Part shown: piece after piece, positions 15,033 to 23,415 of the stretch
Position numbering within the stretch: the first letter of the stretch is position 1
Layout: each line of letters starts with the position of its first letter
Source of the DNA: an uncultured Prevotellaceae bacterium
GTDB taxonomy: Bacteria; Bacteroidota; Bacteroidia; Bacteroidales; Bacteroidaceae
DNA: 59,091 nt
Assembly (NCBI GenBank): GCA_900318775.1
Contig: ONLY01000014.1
Location: 1 to 59,091, forward strand
Reading direction: 5' to 3'
Program-made: the position numbers and the translations under genes
The notes under the pieces: model-generated
What the model was told of the DNA's origin: nothing
The model's input: the letters and a program-made list of their open reading frames with translations, nothing else
Database searches by the model: none

Positions 15033-15134
15033 ACTAAAAACTAAAAGTTAAAAACTAAAAGTGAAAGAATCTGCCATCCGCTTTGGGGGAAACTTAAGCT
15101 TTTAGTTTTTAGTTTTTAGTTTTTCACTTTCATA
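15033..15134. repeat. Inverted 7-bp tandem arrays between spt and serS
   Basis: Left arm 15033-15067 is five exact-phase heptads (ACTAAAA, ACTAAAA, GTTAAAA, ACTAAAA, GTGAAAG). Right arm 15100-15134 is the inverted set (TTTTAGT three times, TTTTCAC, TTTCATA). They enclose about 32 bp of unique sequence, can fold into a long stem, and fill nearly the whole spt-serS gap. Confidence 0.75.
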
Positions 15135-15141
15135 GACACAT

Positions 15142-16455
15142 ATGCTTACACTCAAGTTAATTACTGAAGAGACCGACAGAGTGATTAAGGGTCTCGAGAA
15201 AAAGCATTTCCCTGAGGCAAAAGCCGCTGTGGAAAAGGCTATTGCCATCGACAAGCAGCGTCGTGAGGCTCAGACGAAGCTTGATGCCATCTTGGCAGAG
15301 AGCAAGAAGTACGCCACACAAATCGGACAGCTGATGAAGGCAGGAAAAAAAGATGAAGCAGAATCGGCCAAGGCAGAAGTGGCTAAACTCAAAGCCAGCG
15401 CCGCTGAACTCGAAACAGTAAAGGCGAATGCGGAGCAGGAATTGACAGCACACCTCTGCACCATCCCCAATATCCCTTACGATGAAGTGCCCGAAGGCTC
15501 ATGTGCAGAAGACAACGTGGTGGTAAAATCTTCTTTACGCGAATGCAAGCCTGGAGATACCGTGGGCAACTGGGACACCATCCCATCCAACGGCAACGCG
15601 AAACTCCCACATTGGGAACTTGCCAAGAAATACAACCTTATCGACTTTGACCTCGGTGTAAAGATTACTGGTGCCGGATTCCCCGTTTACATCGGCAAGG
15701 GCGCACAATTGCAGCGTGCCCTCATCAACTTCTTTCTTGCAGAGGCATGCAAGGCTGGCTACACAGAAATCATGCCTCCTACGGTTGTGAATGCCGCTTC
15801 CGGCTACGGAACAGGCCAGCTGCCCGACAAGGAAGGTCAGATGTACCACTGCGAGGTGGATGACCTCTACCTTATCCCAACAGCAGAGGTGCCTGTGACA
15901 AACATCTACCGCGATGTCATCCTTGACGAGAAAGATCTTCCTATCAAGAATTGTGCCTACACACAGTGTTTCCGTCGCGAAGCTGGTTCATACGGCAAGG
16001 ACGTACGTGGCTTGAACCGTCTGCATGAGTTCTCTAAGATTGAAATTGTGCGCATCGACAAGCCTGAGCACTCCAAGGAAAGCCATCAGGAAATGCTAGA
16101 CCACGTAGAAGGCCTTCTGAAAAAGCTTGAGCTCCCCTACCGAATCCTGCGTCTCTGTGGCGGTGACCAGAGTTTCACATCTGCAATCTGCTACGACTTT
16201 GAGGTATACAGCGAGGCACAAGGCCGTTGGCTTGAGGTTTCTTCTGTATCTAACTTCGATACCTATCAGGCTAACCGTCTTAAGTGCCGCTACCGCAATG
16301 CAGACAAGAAAGTTCAGCTCTGCCACACCCTCAATGGTTCAGCCCTTGCGCTTCCTCGCATCGTGGCATCCATCCTCGAGGACAACCAGACCCCCGAAGG
16401 CATCCGCATTCCTAAGGCACTCGTGCCCTACACTGGTTTCGAGATGATTGACTAA
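15142..16455 (+). CDS. serS: Seryl-tRNA synthetase
   Basis: The 437-residue class II synthetase charges tRNA-Ser. Residues about 25-110 form the antiparallel coiled-coil arm (EKAIAIDKQRREAQTKLDAI, then AKAEVAKLKASAAELETVKA) that grips the long variable arm of tRNA-Ser. The catalytic core has motif 2 (CFRREAGSYGKDVRGLNRLH) and motif 3 (LNGSALALPRIVASILEDNQ). The protein is full length, with ATG at 15142. No clear TAnnTTTG box lies in the repeat-filled gap upstream, so it may be read from the spt promoter. A bidirectional terminator follows. Confidence 0.97.
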   Translation: MLTLKLITEETDRVIKGLEKKHFPEAKAAVEKAIAIDKQRREAQTKLDAILAESKKYATQIGQLMKAGKKDEAESAKAEVAKLKASAAELETVKANAEQELTAHLCTIPNIPYDEVPEGSCAEDNVVVKSSLRECKPGDTVGNWDTIPSNGNAKLPHWELAKKYNLIDFDLGVKITGAGFPVYIGKGAQLQRALINFFLAEACKAGYTEIMPPTVVNAASGYGTGQLPDKEGQMYHCEVDDLYLIPTAEVPVTNIYRDVILDEKDLPIKNCAYTQCFRREAGSYGKDVRGLNRLHEFSKIEIVRIDKPEHSKESHQEMLDHVEGLLKKLELPYRILRLCGGDQSFTSAICYDFEVYSEAQGRWLEVSSVSNFDTYQANRLKCRYRNADKKVQLCHTLNGSALALPRIVASILEDNQTPEGIRIPKALVPYTGFEMID

Positions 16456-16477
16456 ACATATAATTCGACATACAACA

Positions 16478-16516
16478 AGAAAGGGACACAACGAAATGTT
16501 GTGCCCCTTTTCTTTC
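16478..16516. terminator. Bidirectional terminator of serS and the C10 protease gene
   Basis: GAAAGGGACACAAC-gaaat-GTTGTGCCCCTTTTC gives a long GC-containing stem flanked by A- and T-rich ends. It lies 22 bp after serS and 29 bp beyond the oppositely oriented protease stop. Confidence 0.85.
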
Positions 16517-16544
16517 AATTGGCTTCGCCGAGCTCAAAGGTTCT

Positions 16545-18332
16545 TCATTTTTTTAATCCTCCGGGGGGCAGAATCTGCAACGAGGAGGTGAAGATTTGCT
16601 TGAACATGGAAGATTTGAGGTTTTCCCGGTTACGTACAGCAATGGTTTTCAACCGACGTGCATTGGCGAAGACGCTTTCGGAGAAAGTCACATCACTACC
16701 CTCAAAAACAAGGTGCTCGAGGTTGACACAATCTCTGAAACACGCATGGTCCACATGTCCGATGGTCTTGCCGATGCGAAGGGTGTTCAGGTTGTCGCAT
16801 CCATGAAACATGAAAACAGGCAGCGCGTCTTCGCAAAGGAAGAGGCGAACCCAATAGACAGAATCGGGCACTTCCTCGTCCACCATGAAGTTGCGGCGCA
16901 TCGTATCGTAGCCTTTCAGGTCGGTGAACATCTTGTGGTTCATGCTGCGCAGATCGTATTTTACTGTTTTCGTCTGCGTGACACTCTCCTCCCCCATCTT
17001 GACGGTCACGTTCTTGGAGAAATGGCCGTTCAGACCGATTTCAGCGGAGGGAAGACGGAGAAAATGGTGTTTTGACTCCACGAAGCGTGCTCCGGTGAGG
17101 TCCAGTTCAGTCAGCACACCGATGGAGGCAGATGGCTGCTCGACGCTGACGGCACCTGCCATACGCCGCAGCAGTTGCCAGTCAGCTCCGTTCAGTTTGC
17201 CGATGAGGGTCAGCTTGCCAACGTTCATGGCTTCAGCTTCGGGCAGGAGTTCGACCAGCGTGCCCGCTTTCTTCACCTCAATGGTGCGTTCTGTGGGAGT
17301 TGCAGAGGCTTCGTTCGGCACGATATTCACCATAATATTCGTCAGCAAGGCCTCGTGGGTGAAGAGGCGATAGTATCCGTCTGCGCTGCCTCCCCAACCG
17401 AAATTGAAATGGAACATACCATCTGAATAGCCGTCCAGCAAGAAAGCGTGCCCCTTGTTTGTAACTGCGACCACGCGTTGATGCTGCAGGTCGGTGTAGG
17501 CCGCATTCAACATGGTGGGGACATCGAAGAGGCCGTGACGCAAGAGTTTCATCCGAGGGGAGAAATCGAAATGGTTCACCAGGCTATATTTCAACTGATG
17601 AAAATTGGCAGAGGTTGAGCCTTCTCCATATTTTGGCGAAAGCGTCATGCTGCACATAGCCTGCAGCCGTGCAATGAGGTCTTGTTTGGCTTTGTCCCGG
17701 GGAATGACAGGTGCATAGTCTGGCCAATTGATGGTGATGCCGTCCAACTTGCAAAGGAGACTTTTTTGAGTGACATCGTCCAGCATAAACTCAACCTGTC
17801 CCCGGATGCGGTCGGGATATTGCCAATACTTGAGCAACAGCGCCTCGGCTGTGCCCACACATCCAGACTTGACCGATAAAGTCTTGCCTTCCCATTCAAT
17901 CGGCAATTGAAGCTGATACCAAGAGATGTCACCCATCAGCGGCTCGCATGCTTTCCACGTCTCTGTGAGACGCTGCAGCTGTATGTCGGGGTGGTGCTCG
18001 CTCTGCAGGCGGTTCAGACAACGCTCATAGTAGGCAAAGATGTCGCGATAGGTGCCATTGAGGGAGCCCCCGAAATAGCCACGAAGCGAATAGGCCAAAA
18101 CTTGGCTGGGATACACATCGGCATACTTGCTGTCGGCAACGATGACCCATCCGCCACGAGGCGAATGGTTGGAAAAAACATGACAGACTCCCTCGACCAT
18201 GAGTTCCTCCAGACGGATTGAGTCGGCCGGCACGCCACGAGAAAGGAGAAATGAGGTTCCGATTTGCTGCTCCTGAGCGGAGAGGCTCAAGGGGAGTAGG
18301 CTAAGCATAAGCAGGAAAATGTATTTGCGCAT
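16545..18332 (-). CDS. Secreted C10 (streptopain-like) cysteine protease with leucine-rich repeat tail
   Basis: The 595-residue protein has signal peptide 1-19 (LLPLSLSA-QEQ), a propeptide-like region, and a papain-fold C10 domain. The catalytic Cys158 sits in SGCVGTAEALLLKYW and the catalytic His295 in KGHAFLLDGYSDGMFHFNFG, followed by WGGSADGYYRL. From about 350 on there are short beta segments and BspA-like leucine-rich repeats (LTLIGKLNG, LTELDLTGARF, LNTLRIGKTIG, LEHLVFEGSDV). C10 enzymes include streptopain, Porphyromonas periodontain and Bacteroides bfp proteases. It is expected outside the cytoplasm. Its -7 box is at 18353-18360, so the leader is extremely short. No Spi-type inhibitor gene is recognised next to it. 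Confidence 0.88.
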   Translation of the reverse strand: MRKYIFLLMLSLLPLSLSAQEQQIGTSFLLSRGVPADSIRLEELMVEGVCHVFSNHSPRGGWVIVADSKYADVYPSQVLAYSLRGYFGGSLNGTYRDIFAYYERCLNRLQSEHHPDIQLQRLTETWKACEPLMGDISWYQLQLPIEWEGKTLSVKSGCVGTAEALLLKYWQYPDRIRGQVEFMLDDVTQKSLLCKLDGITINWPDYAPVIPRDKAKQDLIARLQAMCSMTLSPKYGEGSTSANFHQLKYSLVNHFDFSPRMKLLRHGLFDVPTMLNAAYTDLQHQRVVAVTNKGHAFLLDGYSDGMFHFNFGWGGSADGYYRLFTHEALLTNIMVNIVPNEASATPTERTIEVKKAGTLVELLPEAEAMNVGKLTLIGKLNGADWQLLRRMAGAVSVEQPSASIGVLTELDLTGARFVESKHHFLRLPSAEIGLNGHFSKNVTVKMGEESVTQTKTVKYDLRSMNHKMFTDLKGYDTMRRNFMVDEEVPDSVYWVRLFLCEDALPVFMFHGCDNLNTLRIGKTIGHVDHACFRDCVNLEHLVFEGSDVTFSESVFANARRLKTIAVRNRENLKSSMFKQIFTSSLQILPPGGLKK

Positions 18333-18701
18333 ATGAGTTATTTACATATTTGCAAATATACGGTGATGAAAATACTATACAAAATAAAATGTGAATATTT
18401 ATTGTTTGCTACGATGGTTTTCGCTTTGAGCAAGGCTTCCAAGCGTGTGCTGAAGTCCATGAAACAGACCGCCCCGCTCAGTAATTTCGGAAAAGAAACA
18501 GGAGGGTGTGTCAAAGGCACGCTCTCATGCTATCTCGACCCTCTGTCCTATGACAGGAATGAGGGTTTTGTCATTCTCTTGTCTCTCAGAGATGTTGGTG
18601 ATAGAATTTTGTCTTTTTCTTTTGTAGTTTGGATTACTTTTTCTTAAATTTGTACTTACTATTATTTACTACCTAAATTTACCAAAATTAGAGATAAAAC
18701 T
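18333..18701. other. Gene-poor spacer with divergent promoters
   Basis: The minus-strand -7 box TATATTTG (18353-18360) serves the C10 protease gene. TTTG (18621-18624) and TAAATTTG (18645-18652), 20 bp apart, form a good promoter for the lipoprotein gene at 18702. The 105-codon open frame at 18333-18647 has no recognisable features and I do not call it a gene. Confidence 0.45.
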
Positions 18702-19194
18702 ATGTGTAAGTATCTGTTTTTGATGCTCGGAATCGTGGCTGCAGTATGTCTTTCCGCATGCGGTTCTTGTGATTCCGACGCTGATGATCCTGCGGAGCAG
18801 AAGGATGTGTCGCTGTCTCAGGTGAAAATGTCGCTTCTAATTAATGAAAGTGAGGGAATCCTCACGGGCACTCCGCTCATCAAGGGTTATTCGGCTGATG
18901 ACATCATTTGGACGAACAGCAACCCTTCTGTTGCGGACTATGACCCGGAAACAGGAAAGGTGACTGCGAAAGAGAAAGGCGAGACCATCATCTATCACGA
19001 TTGTGATGTGTGCAAATGCCCGCACCTATCCAGGCATCGAGAACAATGCCAACTTGGGCCAGAATGGTCAGTTGGCCTACTGGCGCAAGTTTCCGGGAAA
19101 GACCATCAATCCGGGCGACAACATCTACATCTATGGTCCTATGAGTGAGGAAGAGGGTCACCTGTGGACTTCACAAGGTGTTAAGGGTGAATGA
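18702..19194 (+). pseudogene. Lipoprotein with Ig-like (Big2) segment, frameshifted
   Basis: The first frame encodes a lipoprotein signal (MCKYLFLMLGIVAAVCLSAC, lipobox LSAC, Cys20) and a bacterial Ig-like fold (INESEGILTGTPLIKGYSAD, then WTNSNPSVADYDPETGKVTA, then KEKGETI). After about codon 98 that frame turns implausible (CKCPHLSRHREQ). The +1 frame becomes protein-like (ANARTYPGIENNANLGQNGQ, then LAYWRKFPGKTINPGDNIYI) and ends at TGA 19194. A frameshift near 18985-19010 best joins them. It could also be a short intact 148-residue lipoprotein, but the C-terminal composition argues against that. Confidence 0.55.
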
Positions 19195-19231
19195 CTGTTT
19201 ACGTAGAATAGAAGCAGGTCGCTTCAAATAA

Positions 19232-19276
19232 AGAGAAATAGTCCGTACAACATCCACGTTGCACGGACTATTTTCA
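19232..19276. terminator. Bidirectional terminator
   Basis: AATAGTCCGTaCAAC-atccac-GTTGcACGGACTATT pairs over 15 positions with one mismatch and ends in TTTT. It lies between the lipoprotein remnant (+) and the carboxylesterase gene (-). Confidence 0.85.
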
Positions 19277-19334
19277 TCTCTACCCTCTTCCTTATTATTA
19301 GGAATGAGGTATTTTATTCTACATTATAATGGAT

Positions 19335-20828
19335 TTATTTCTGCTCGGGCAGGATGGGTTCGCCCATCTCGGATGCCTCGGCGTTTTTGTCGTCGAGTTT
19401 GAAGAGCATGAACTGGGGTGCCTCTGCCGTGCATGGTTCCCAGCCAAGACCTCTGCCCTCACCATTCGGGTTGCTGTACTTCGCAAAGTTGGTCCATGCG
19501 GTAAGCATCTTCTCCGAGAGGTCCCAGTCCCCCTGCGTCCAAGGACGCCAGCAATGCTTCAAGCTCTTGAACACAAACCAGAGGTCGCTGCTATGGAAAG
19601 CCCCCTTCAGCCGGTCTGTGATTTCAGGATGTTTGCCGTCATCGGGCAAAGGACGGGCAAACTCATAGGCCCATGCCATGCCGCCCTGACGCTGACGCAC
19701 CTTGCAGAACTCCGCAATACCTGGAGCCATCGCTCCCATATCGTTCAGCGTGTAGCCAATCATGTAAGGCACATCGGCAAGTTTACCCTGACGAGCAGCC
19801 TCGTCAAAGGACTGTATTGACACATAACCATCCACGATGGGACGCTGCATGAGGAAGAGGTCACTCTTGTTCACCATATTGTAAAGTTGTCCCACTGTGT
19901 ACATAATCTCAGTAGAAGCCGCACGGAGCTTCGTCAAGTCGGTCAGACCAGCCCAATCCATCACCTTCTTTGTTTCAGCCTCGCTTTCAGCCAGAGTTGG
20001 GTTATACGTGAAGAACCTGTTCATGGGTGTAGCAGGCTTAGCCTCCTCACCATCCTTGGCGGGCACATTGATACCCCCTCCGCTCATGATGACAGCCTTA
20101 TGGAAGAGGCCTCGAGCCAATGGGCTTTCGCACAGCGTGCGCACACTTCCTGCGCCAGCGCTTTGGCCAAAGATGGTCACATTGTCGGGGTCACCGCCAA
20201 ACTGCGCGATATTCTCCTTAATCCATTTCAGAGACTGAATCTGGTCAAGAATGCCATAGTTGCCAGACACACCATGAGGGCTCTCTGCTGAAAGCTCAGG
20301 ATGTGTCATGAAACCAAAGATGCCCAAGCGGTAGTTGATGGTGACAAGCACAACATCCTTCGATGCCCACTCCTGGCCATCAAACTCCGGTTCTGTGCCC
20401 CACCCTTCGTGGTAGCCGCCACCATGAATCCAAAGAGCTACCGGCAATTTCTTATCCGCCTGTCCGGGAGCCTTGGTCCACACGTTCAGATAGAGGCAAT
20501 CCTCACTGTAAGGAGCCTCATCACCATACCCCCACTCCGAGGTATAGAAACCGGGATAGTGAACACCTTGATAACCGGGATGACCAAACTTATCGCATAC
20601 ACGCACAGAATCCCAAGCCACCACGGGCTGTGGTTCCTTCCAACGCAAGTCGCCAATAGGAGGAGCTGCATATGGAATGCCCTTATATACATACACACCA
20701 GGATTCTCAGCCAATACGCCTTGAATCTGTCCTCCCTCCACGGTGAGGATGGGGTTTTCAGCCTCTTCAGGCGAGTTGCACCCCAACGCCATTGCCAGCA
20801 ACGGCAACAACAGAAATGTTTTTTTCAT
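19335..20828 (-). CDS. Type-B carboxylesterase, lipoprotein
   Basis: The 497-residue protein starts at ATG 20828. A lipoprotein signal MKKTFLLLPLLAMALGC places it in a membrane or at the cell surface. The alpha/beta-hydrolase domain is of the carboxylesterase type B family: VYVYKGIPYAAPPIGDLRW, EDCLYLNVWTK, oxyanion motif WIHGGGYHEG, nucleophile Ser in GQSAGAGSVRTL, then GAFHSSDLWFVF with the catalytic His region. The family hydrolyses carboxylic esters. In gut and rumen Bacteroidales such exported esterases often act on plant esters, but nothing here fixes the substrate. It has its own promoter (-7 box 20866-20873). An ATG four codons upstream is a less likely start. Confidence 0.92.
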   Translation of the reverse strand: MKKTFLLLPLLAMALGCNSPEEAENPILTVEGGQIQGVLAENPGVYVYKGIPYAAPPIGDLRWKEPQPVVAWDSVRVCDKFGHPGYQGVHYPGFYTSEWGYGDEAPYSEDCLYLNVWTKAPGQADKKLPVALWIHGGGYHEGWGTEPEFDGQEWASKDVVLVTINYRLGIFGFMTHPELSAESPHGVSGNYGILDQIQSLKWIKENIAQFGGDPDNVTIFGQSAGAGSVRTLCESPLARGLFHKAVIMSGGGINVPAKDGEEAKPATPMNRFFTYNPTLAESEAETKKVMDWAGLTDLTKLRAASTEIMYTVGQLYNMVNKSDLFLMQRPIVDGYVSIQSFDEAARQGKLADVPYMIGYTLNDMGAMAPGIAEFCKVRQRQGGMAWAYEFARPLPDDGKHPEITDRLKGAFHSSDLWFVFKSLKHCWRPWTQGDWDLSEKMLTAWTNFAKYSNPNGEGRGLGWEPCTAEAPQFMLFKLDDKNAEASEMGEPILPEQK

Positions 20829-20865
20829 GATTGTAAACAATTAGGTTGTGGTAAATAGTTCGTCG

Positions 20866-20873
20866 CAAAGGTA
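20866..20873 (-). promoter_or_regulatory. -7 box of the carboxylesterase gene
   Basis: The minus strand reads TACCTTTG, 38 bp upstream of ATG 20828. Confidence 0.55.
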
Positions 20874-20938
20874 TGGAACTACCACCGAACAGCCTCATTG
20901 AAATGTATCAGAAATTTACACTTTTGTGTCTAAAATCT

Positions 20939-22054
20939 TCATTCTCTCTTGCCTGCCATCCTCATGCGAGCAGAAAGAGGCGTGGATGCAGCAGCGATAT
21001 GAGCCGTGCGCACCTCCTGCTGAACACCTTCAATGTCGAATTGCACTATGGCTCCATCGGCACGCACATCGATGGTGACAGGGGCACCCAGCACCAGCGG
21101 CAGGTTCACGTCGCCATGACCTCCAGGATAGCCACAAAGCACTGGAATATGATAAGGCTCCAGCATCTTATGCAGCATCTCCTCAATACTCTCGTAGGTA
21201 AACTCCGAACCACAACCAGCAAACTCGCCCAATATGACACCCTTGCAGCGGTCCAGCACGCCATTCATCTGCAAGATGCGCATCTGGCGGTCCACGTTAC
21301 GCATCGTCTCGCCTATTTCCTCCACAAAAAGAATCAAGTCCTTGCCACTTGTGGCATCAGCCTGCGTACCATGATTAGGTGCAATCGTGCAGAGGTTTCC
21401 ACCCACCAGCACACCGCTTGCCATACCCAAGATGTTCTGAGTGTGAGCAGGAACTTCATAGCGAGGCACATTGCCCATGAGCAAGTCACGCACCATCGTA
21501 CAGCTCTTGTCTGTGCCTCCCTTTGCCAGAAACGTGCCCATCGTGCCGTGTATACTCATCACGCCCGCACGGTTCATCAGCCCGTGCAATGTAGATATAT
21601 CGCTGAATCCCACAAGCCACTTGGGAGATGCCTTCAACTCAGCCAATGTCATCAAGTCAATCAGCTGTATGGTGCCATATCCGCCCCGATTGCATATAAT
21701 AGCCTTGATGCTGGGGTCGCTCATGGCCCAGCGTATATCGCTGACACGCTCAGTTGGGCTGCCTCCCAGTCGTCCATAAGCCATCTTATCCACGTTGGGG
21801 CCAATCACGGGCTCCAGTCCCCAGGAGCGCACCACATCTGCCGCCTCCTCCACTGTTTCCATCGGTGTGAAATACGAGGGGGAAAGCAGCGCAACCTTGT
21901 CACCAGGCTTCAGATAGTCAGGCTTCACACATTGAAGCTCCACAGGCTTATTCTTCACTACAATAATAGTTTCGTCGTCGCTGCACGATGTCAGCGCTCC
22001 AAAGCCACAGCATGATAGGATGGTGGCCATCATCCATGTTTTCATTGGTTTCAT
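20939..22054 (-). CDS. S66 family LD-carboxypeptidase, lipoprotein
   Basis: The 371-residue protein has a lipoprotein signal (CCGFGALTSC, lipobox LTSC). The LdcA/MccF (S66) fold follows: DYLKPGDKVALLSPS, ICNRGGYGTIQL, nucleophile Ser in LVGFSDISTLHG, GGNLCTIAPNHGT, the catalytic Glu region FVEEIGE, and the catalytic His in GHGDVNLPLVLGAPV. S66 enzymes remove the terminal D-Ala from murein tetrapeptides or cleave microcin-type substrates. A lipid anchor puts this one in the envelope, where it could act on murein peptides. A -7 box is at 22094-22101, and a 23-bp tandem array begins about 60 bp further upstream. Confidence 0.9.
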   Translation of the reverse strand: MKPMKTWMMATILSCCGFGALTSCSDDETIIVVKNKPVELQCVKPDYLKPGDKVALLSPSYFTPMETVEEAADVVRSWGLEPVIGPNVDKMAYGRLGGSPTERVSDIRWAMSDPSIKAIICNRGGYGTIQLIDLMTLAELKASPKWLVGFSDISTLHGLMNRAGVMSIHGTMGTFLAKGGTDKSCTMVRDLLMGNVPRYEVPAHTQNILGMASGVLVGGNLCTIAPNHGTQADATSGKDLILFVEEIGETMRNVDRQMRILQMNGVLDRCKGVILGEFAGCGSEFTYESIEEMLHKMLEPYHIPVLCGYPGGHGDVNLPLVLGAPVTIDVRADGAIVQFDIEGVQQEVRTAHIAAASTPLSARMRMAGKRE

Positions 22055-22093
22055 TGCAAATCTTTTCAGTTAACTTACTATGTTTTGGGTGTA

Positions 22094-22101
22094 CAAAAGT
22101 A
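22094..22101 (-). promoter_or_regulatory. -7 box of the S66 peptidase gene
   Basis: The minus strand reads TACTTTTG, 40 bp upstream of ATG 22054. The 23-bp repeat array lies directly behind it. Confidence 0.55.
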
Positions 22102-22161
22102 CGGATAAATATTTAGAAACTGAAAAATAATAAGCCTCAATTCTTCTAAACACTAGTTGTG

Positions 22162-22391
22162 CACCCTGCGCGACATTAATTCCACACCCTGCGCAATTAT
22201 AATAGCGCACGGTGCACGATTATACTCACGCACGGTGCGTGTTTAAGAGCATCCACTCAGCGTGTTTGCAAACACGCACCCTATCATATAATAAAAGACC
22301 ACCGAGCAAAACTAATGTGAGTTACCGAGTAAGCCTAACATGAACTACCGAGCAAGCCATCAATGAGTCATCGGGCAAGCCAAATAAAAAA
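22162..22391. repeat. Degenerate tandem array, about ten 23-bp units
   Basis: Units begin at 22162, 22185, 22208, 22231, 22254, 22277, 22300, 22323, 22346 and 22369, exactly 23 bp apart. The 10-bp cores drift from CACCCTGCGC (twice) through CACGGTGCAC and CACGGTGCGT to (C/T)ACCGAG(C/T)AA (three times) and CATCGGGCAA. Each core is followed by about 13 AT-richer bases. Cores 1-2 are nearly inverse complements of GCGCACGGTG in unit 3. A perfect 18-bp palindrome, GCGTGTTTGCAAACACGC, lies at 22260-22277. It is not a CRISPR: no unit is conserved as a constant repeat. Confidence 0.75.
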
Positions 22392-22510
22392 GAACGGAAT
22401 CAAACGATATCGAAAGAGCGAATAATAAGACATTCCATTTAATGGCAAAAAACAAAGTAAGGGATGGCACAAGCACCCCTCACTTGATTGAATACTATCT
22501 GTAGAAGTCC

Positions 22511-23398
22511 TTATAATAACTCTATCACTTCGCCGTCGTAGGCTAAGTGTATGCCGGAGGGAAGAAGCTTTTCTTCCTCTTGATGCTTCTTGATGTTGTG
22601 GCTCATGTGCACCAGCCATGTTTCTTTGACACCTAAACGACGGGAAAAGGCGATGGCTTCATCAATGGTCTGATGGCTAGGATGCTCGTGGTGGCGCAAG
22701 CCGTTGACGATCATGTACTCCACTCCTTGCAGATAGGACAGTTCAGATTCAGGAATGGTCTTCATGTCGGTAATGTAGGCGAAGTTCTCTACCCGAAAGC
22801 CCACAATGGGCAGACGTCCATGCATCACACGAATGGGCATGATGGTCACATCGCCGTGCTCTCCCTCTACACGCGCCTCTTTCTCAGCTTTGAGCGCATC
22901 GAGCACCTGCTGGCGCTTCTGCTTGACAGGCTCTTCCAGATAGCGAGGAGACATGAGCTCTTTCTCTGTGTCACGAATCACAATGGGCACATGTGGTTCT
23001 ATCTCTATCAAGTTGATGGCGGGCACTCCAGGGTAGCGCTTCTCTTTGGGAGTGAAGCAATATGGAATGCGCTCCATGAGATGGTCGGCGCAGAATTTCT
23101 CTGCATAGACATCCACATCACCAAAGATACTGTAAGGACGAAGATCATCAAGTCCTCCCACATGATCGTAGTGCTCATGGGTAATGAGCACAGCGTCGAG
23201 TGGCTTGAAGTCGATGCCGAGCATTTGTTGACGAAAGTCAGGACCACAATCAATGAGGATGCGTTTCCCGTTCACTTCCAAAAGGCTCGAACAACGAAGG
23301 CGTTTGTCCTTAGGGTCTGTTGATGTGCACACTTCACAGGGGCACCCTACTTGAGGTACTCCACATGAGGTTCCGCTGCCAAGTATTGTGATTCGCAT
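22511..23398 (-). CDS. MBL-fold metallo-hydrolase (PhnP-like)
   Basis: The 295-residue protein has a PhnP-type N-terminus: MRITILGSGTSCGVPQVGC, the paired cysteines C23xxC26, and DCGPDFRQQML. The metal motif is THEHYDHVGGLDDLR; later metal ligands lie in VMHGRLP, YITDMKTIP and VHMSHNIKKHQ. PhnP-like enzymes are metal-dependent phosphodiesterases. It is longer than the common form of about 250 residues because of a charged insert (about 145-180, EEPVKQKRQQVLDALKAEKE). It follows murB by 17 bp and is surely cotranscribed. The substrate is unknown; a cyclic phosphodiester is possible. Confidence 0.88.
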   Translation of the reverse strand: MRITILGSGTSCGVPQVGCPCEVCTSTDPKDKRLRCSSLLEVNGKRILIDCGPDFRQQMLGIDFKPLDAVLITHEHYDHVGGLDDLRPYSIFGDVDVYAEKFCADHLMERIPYCFTPKEKRYPGVPAINLIEIEPHVPIVIRDTEKELMSPRYLEEPVKQKRQQVLDALKAEKEARVEGEHGDVTIMPIRVMHGRLPIVGFRVENFAYITDMKTIPESELSYLQGVEYMIVNGLRHHEHPSHQTIDEAIAFSRRLGVKETWLVHMSHNIKKHQEEEKLLPSGIHLAYDGEVIELL

Positions 23399-23415
23399 AC
23401 GAAATGAACAGTGAT

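Noticed and set aside
18333..18647. 104-residue gene between the protease and lipoprotein genes
   Set aside because: No recognisable domain and low-complexity composition; the frame begins right at the end of the protease start codon and overlaps both promoters.
20873..22015. 380-codon plus-strand frame over the S66 peptidase gene
   Set aside because: It is His/Gln-rich antisense of an intact peptidase with clear catalytic motifs.
22162..22391. CRISPR array
   Set aside because: The period is only 23 bp, no segment is conserved as a constant repeat and there are no unique 30-bp spacers or cas genes nearby.
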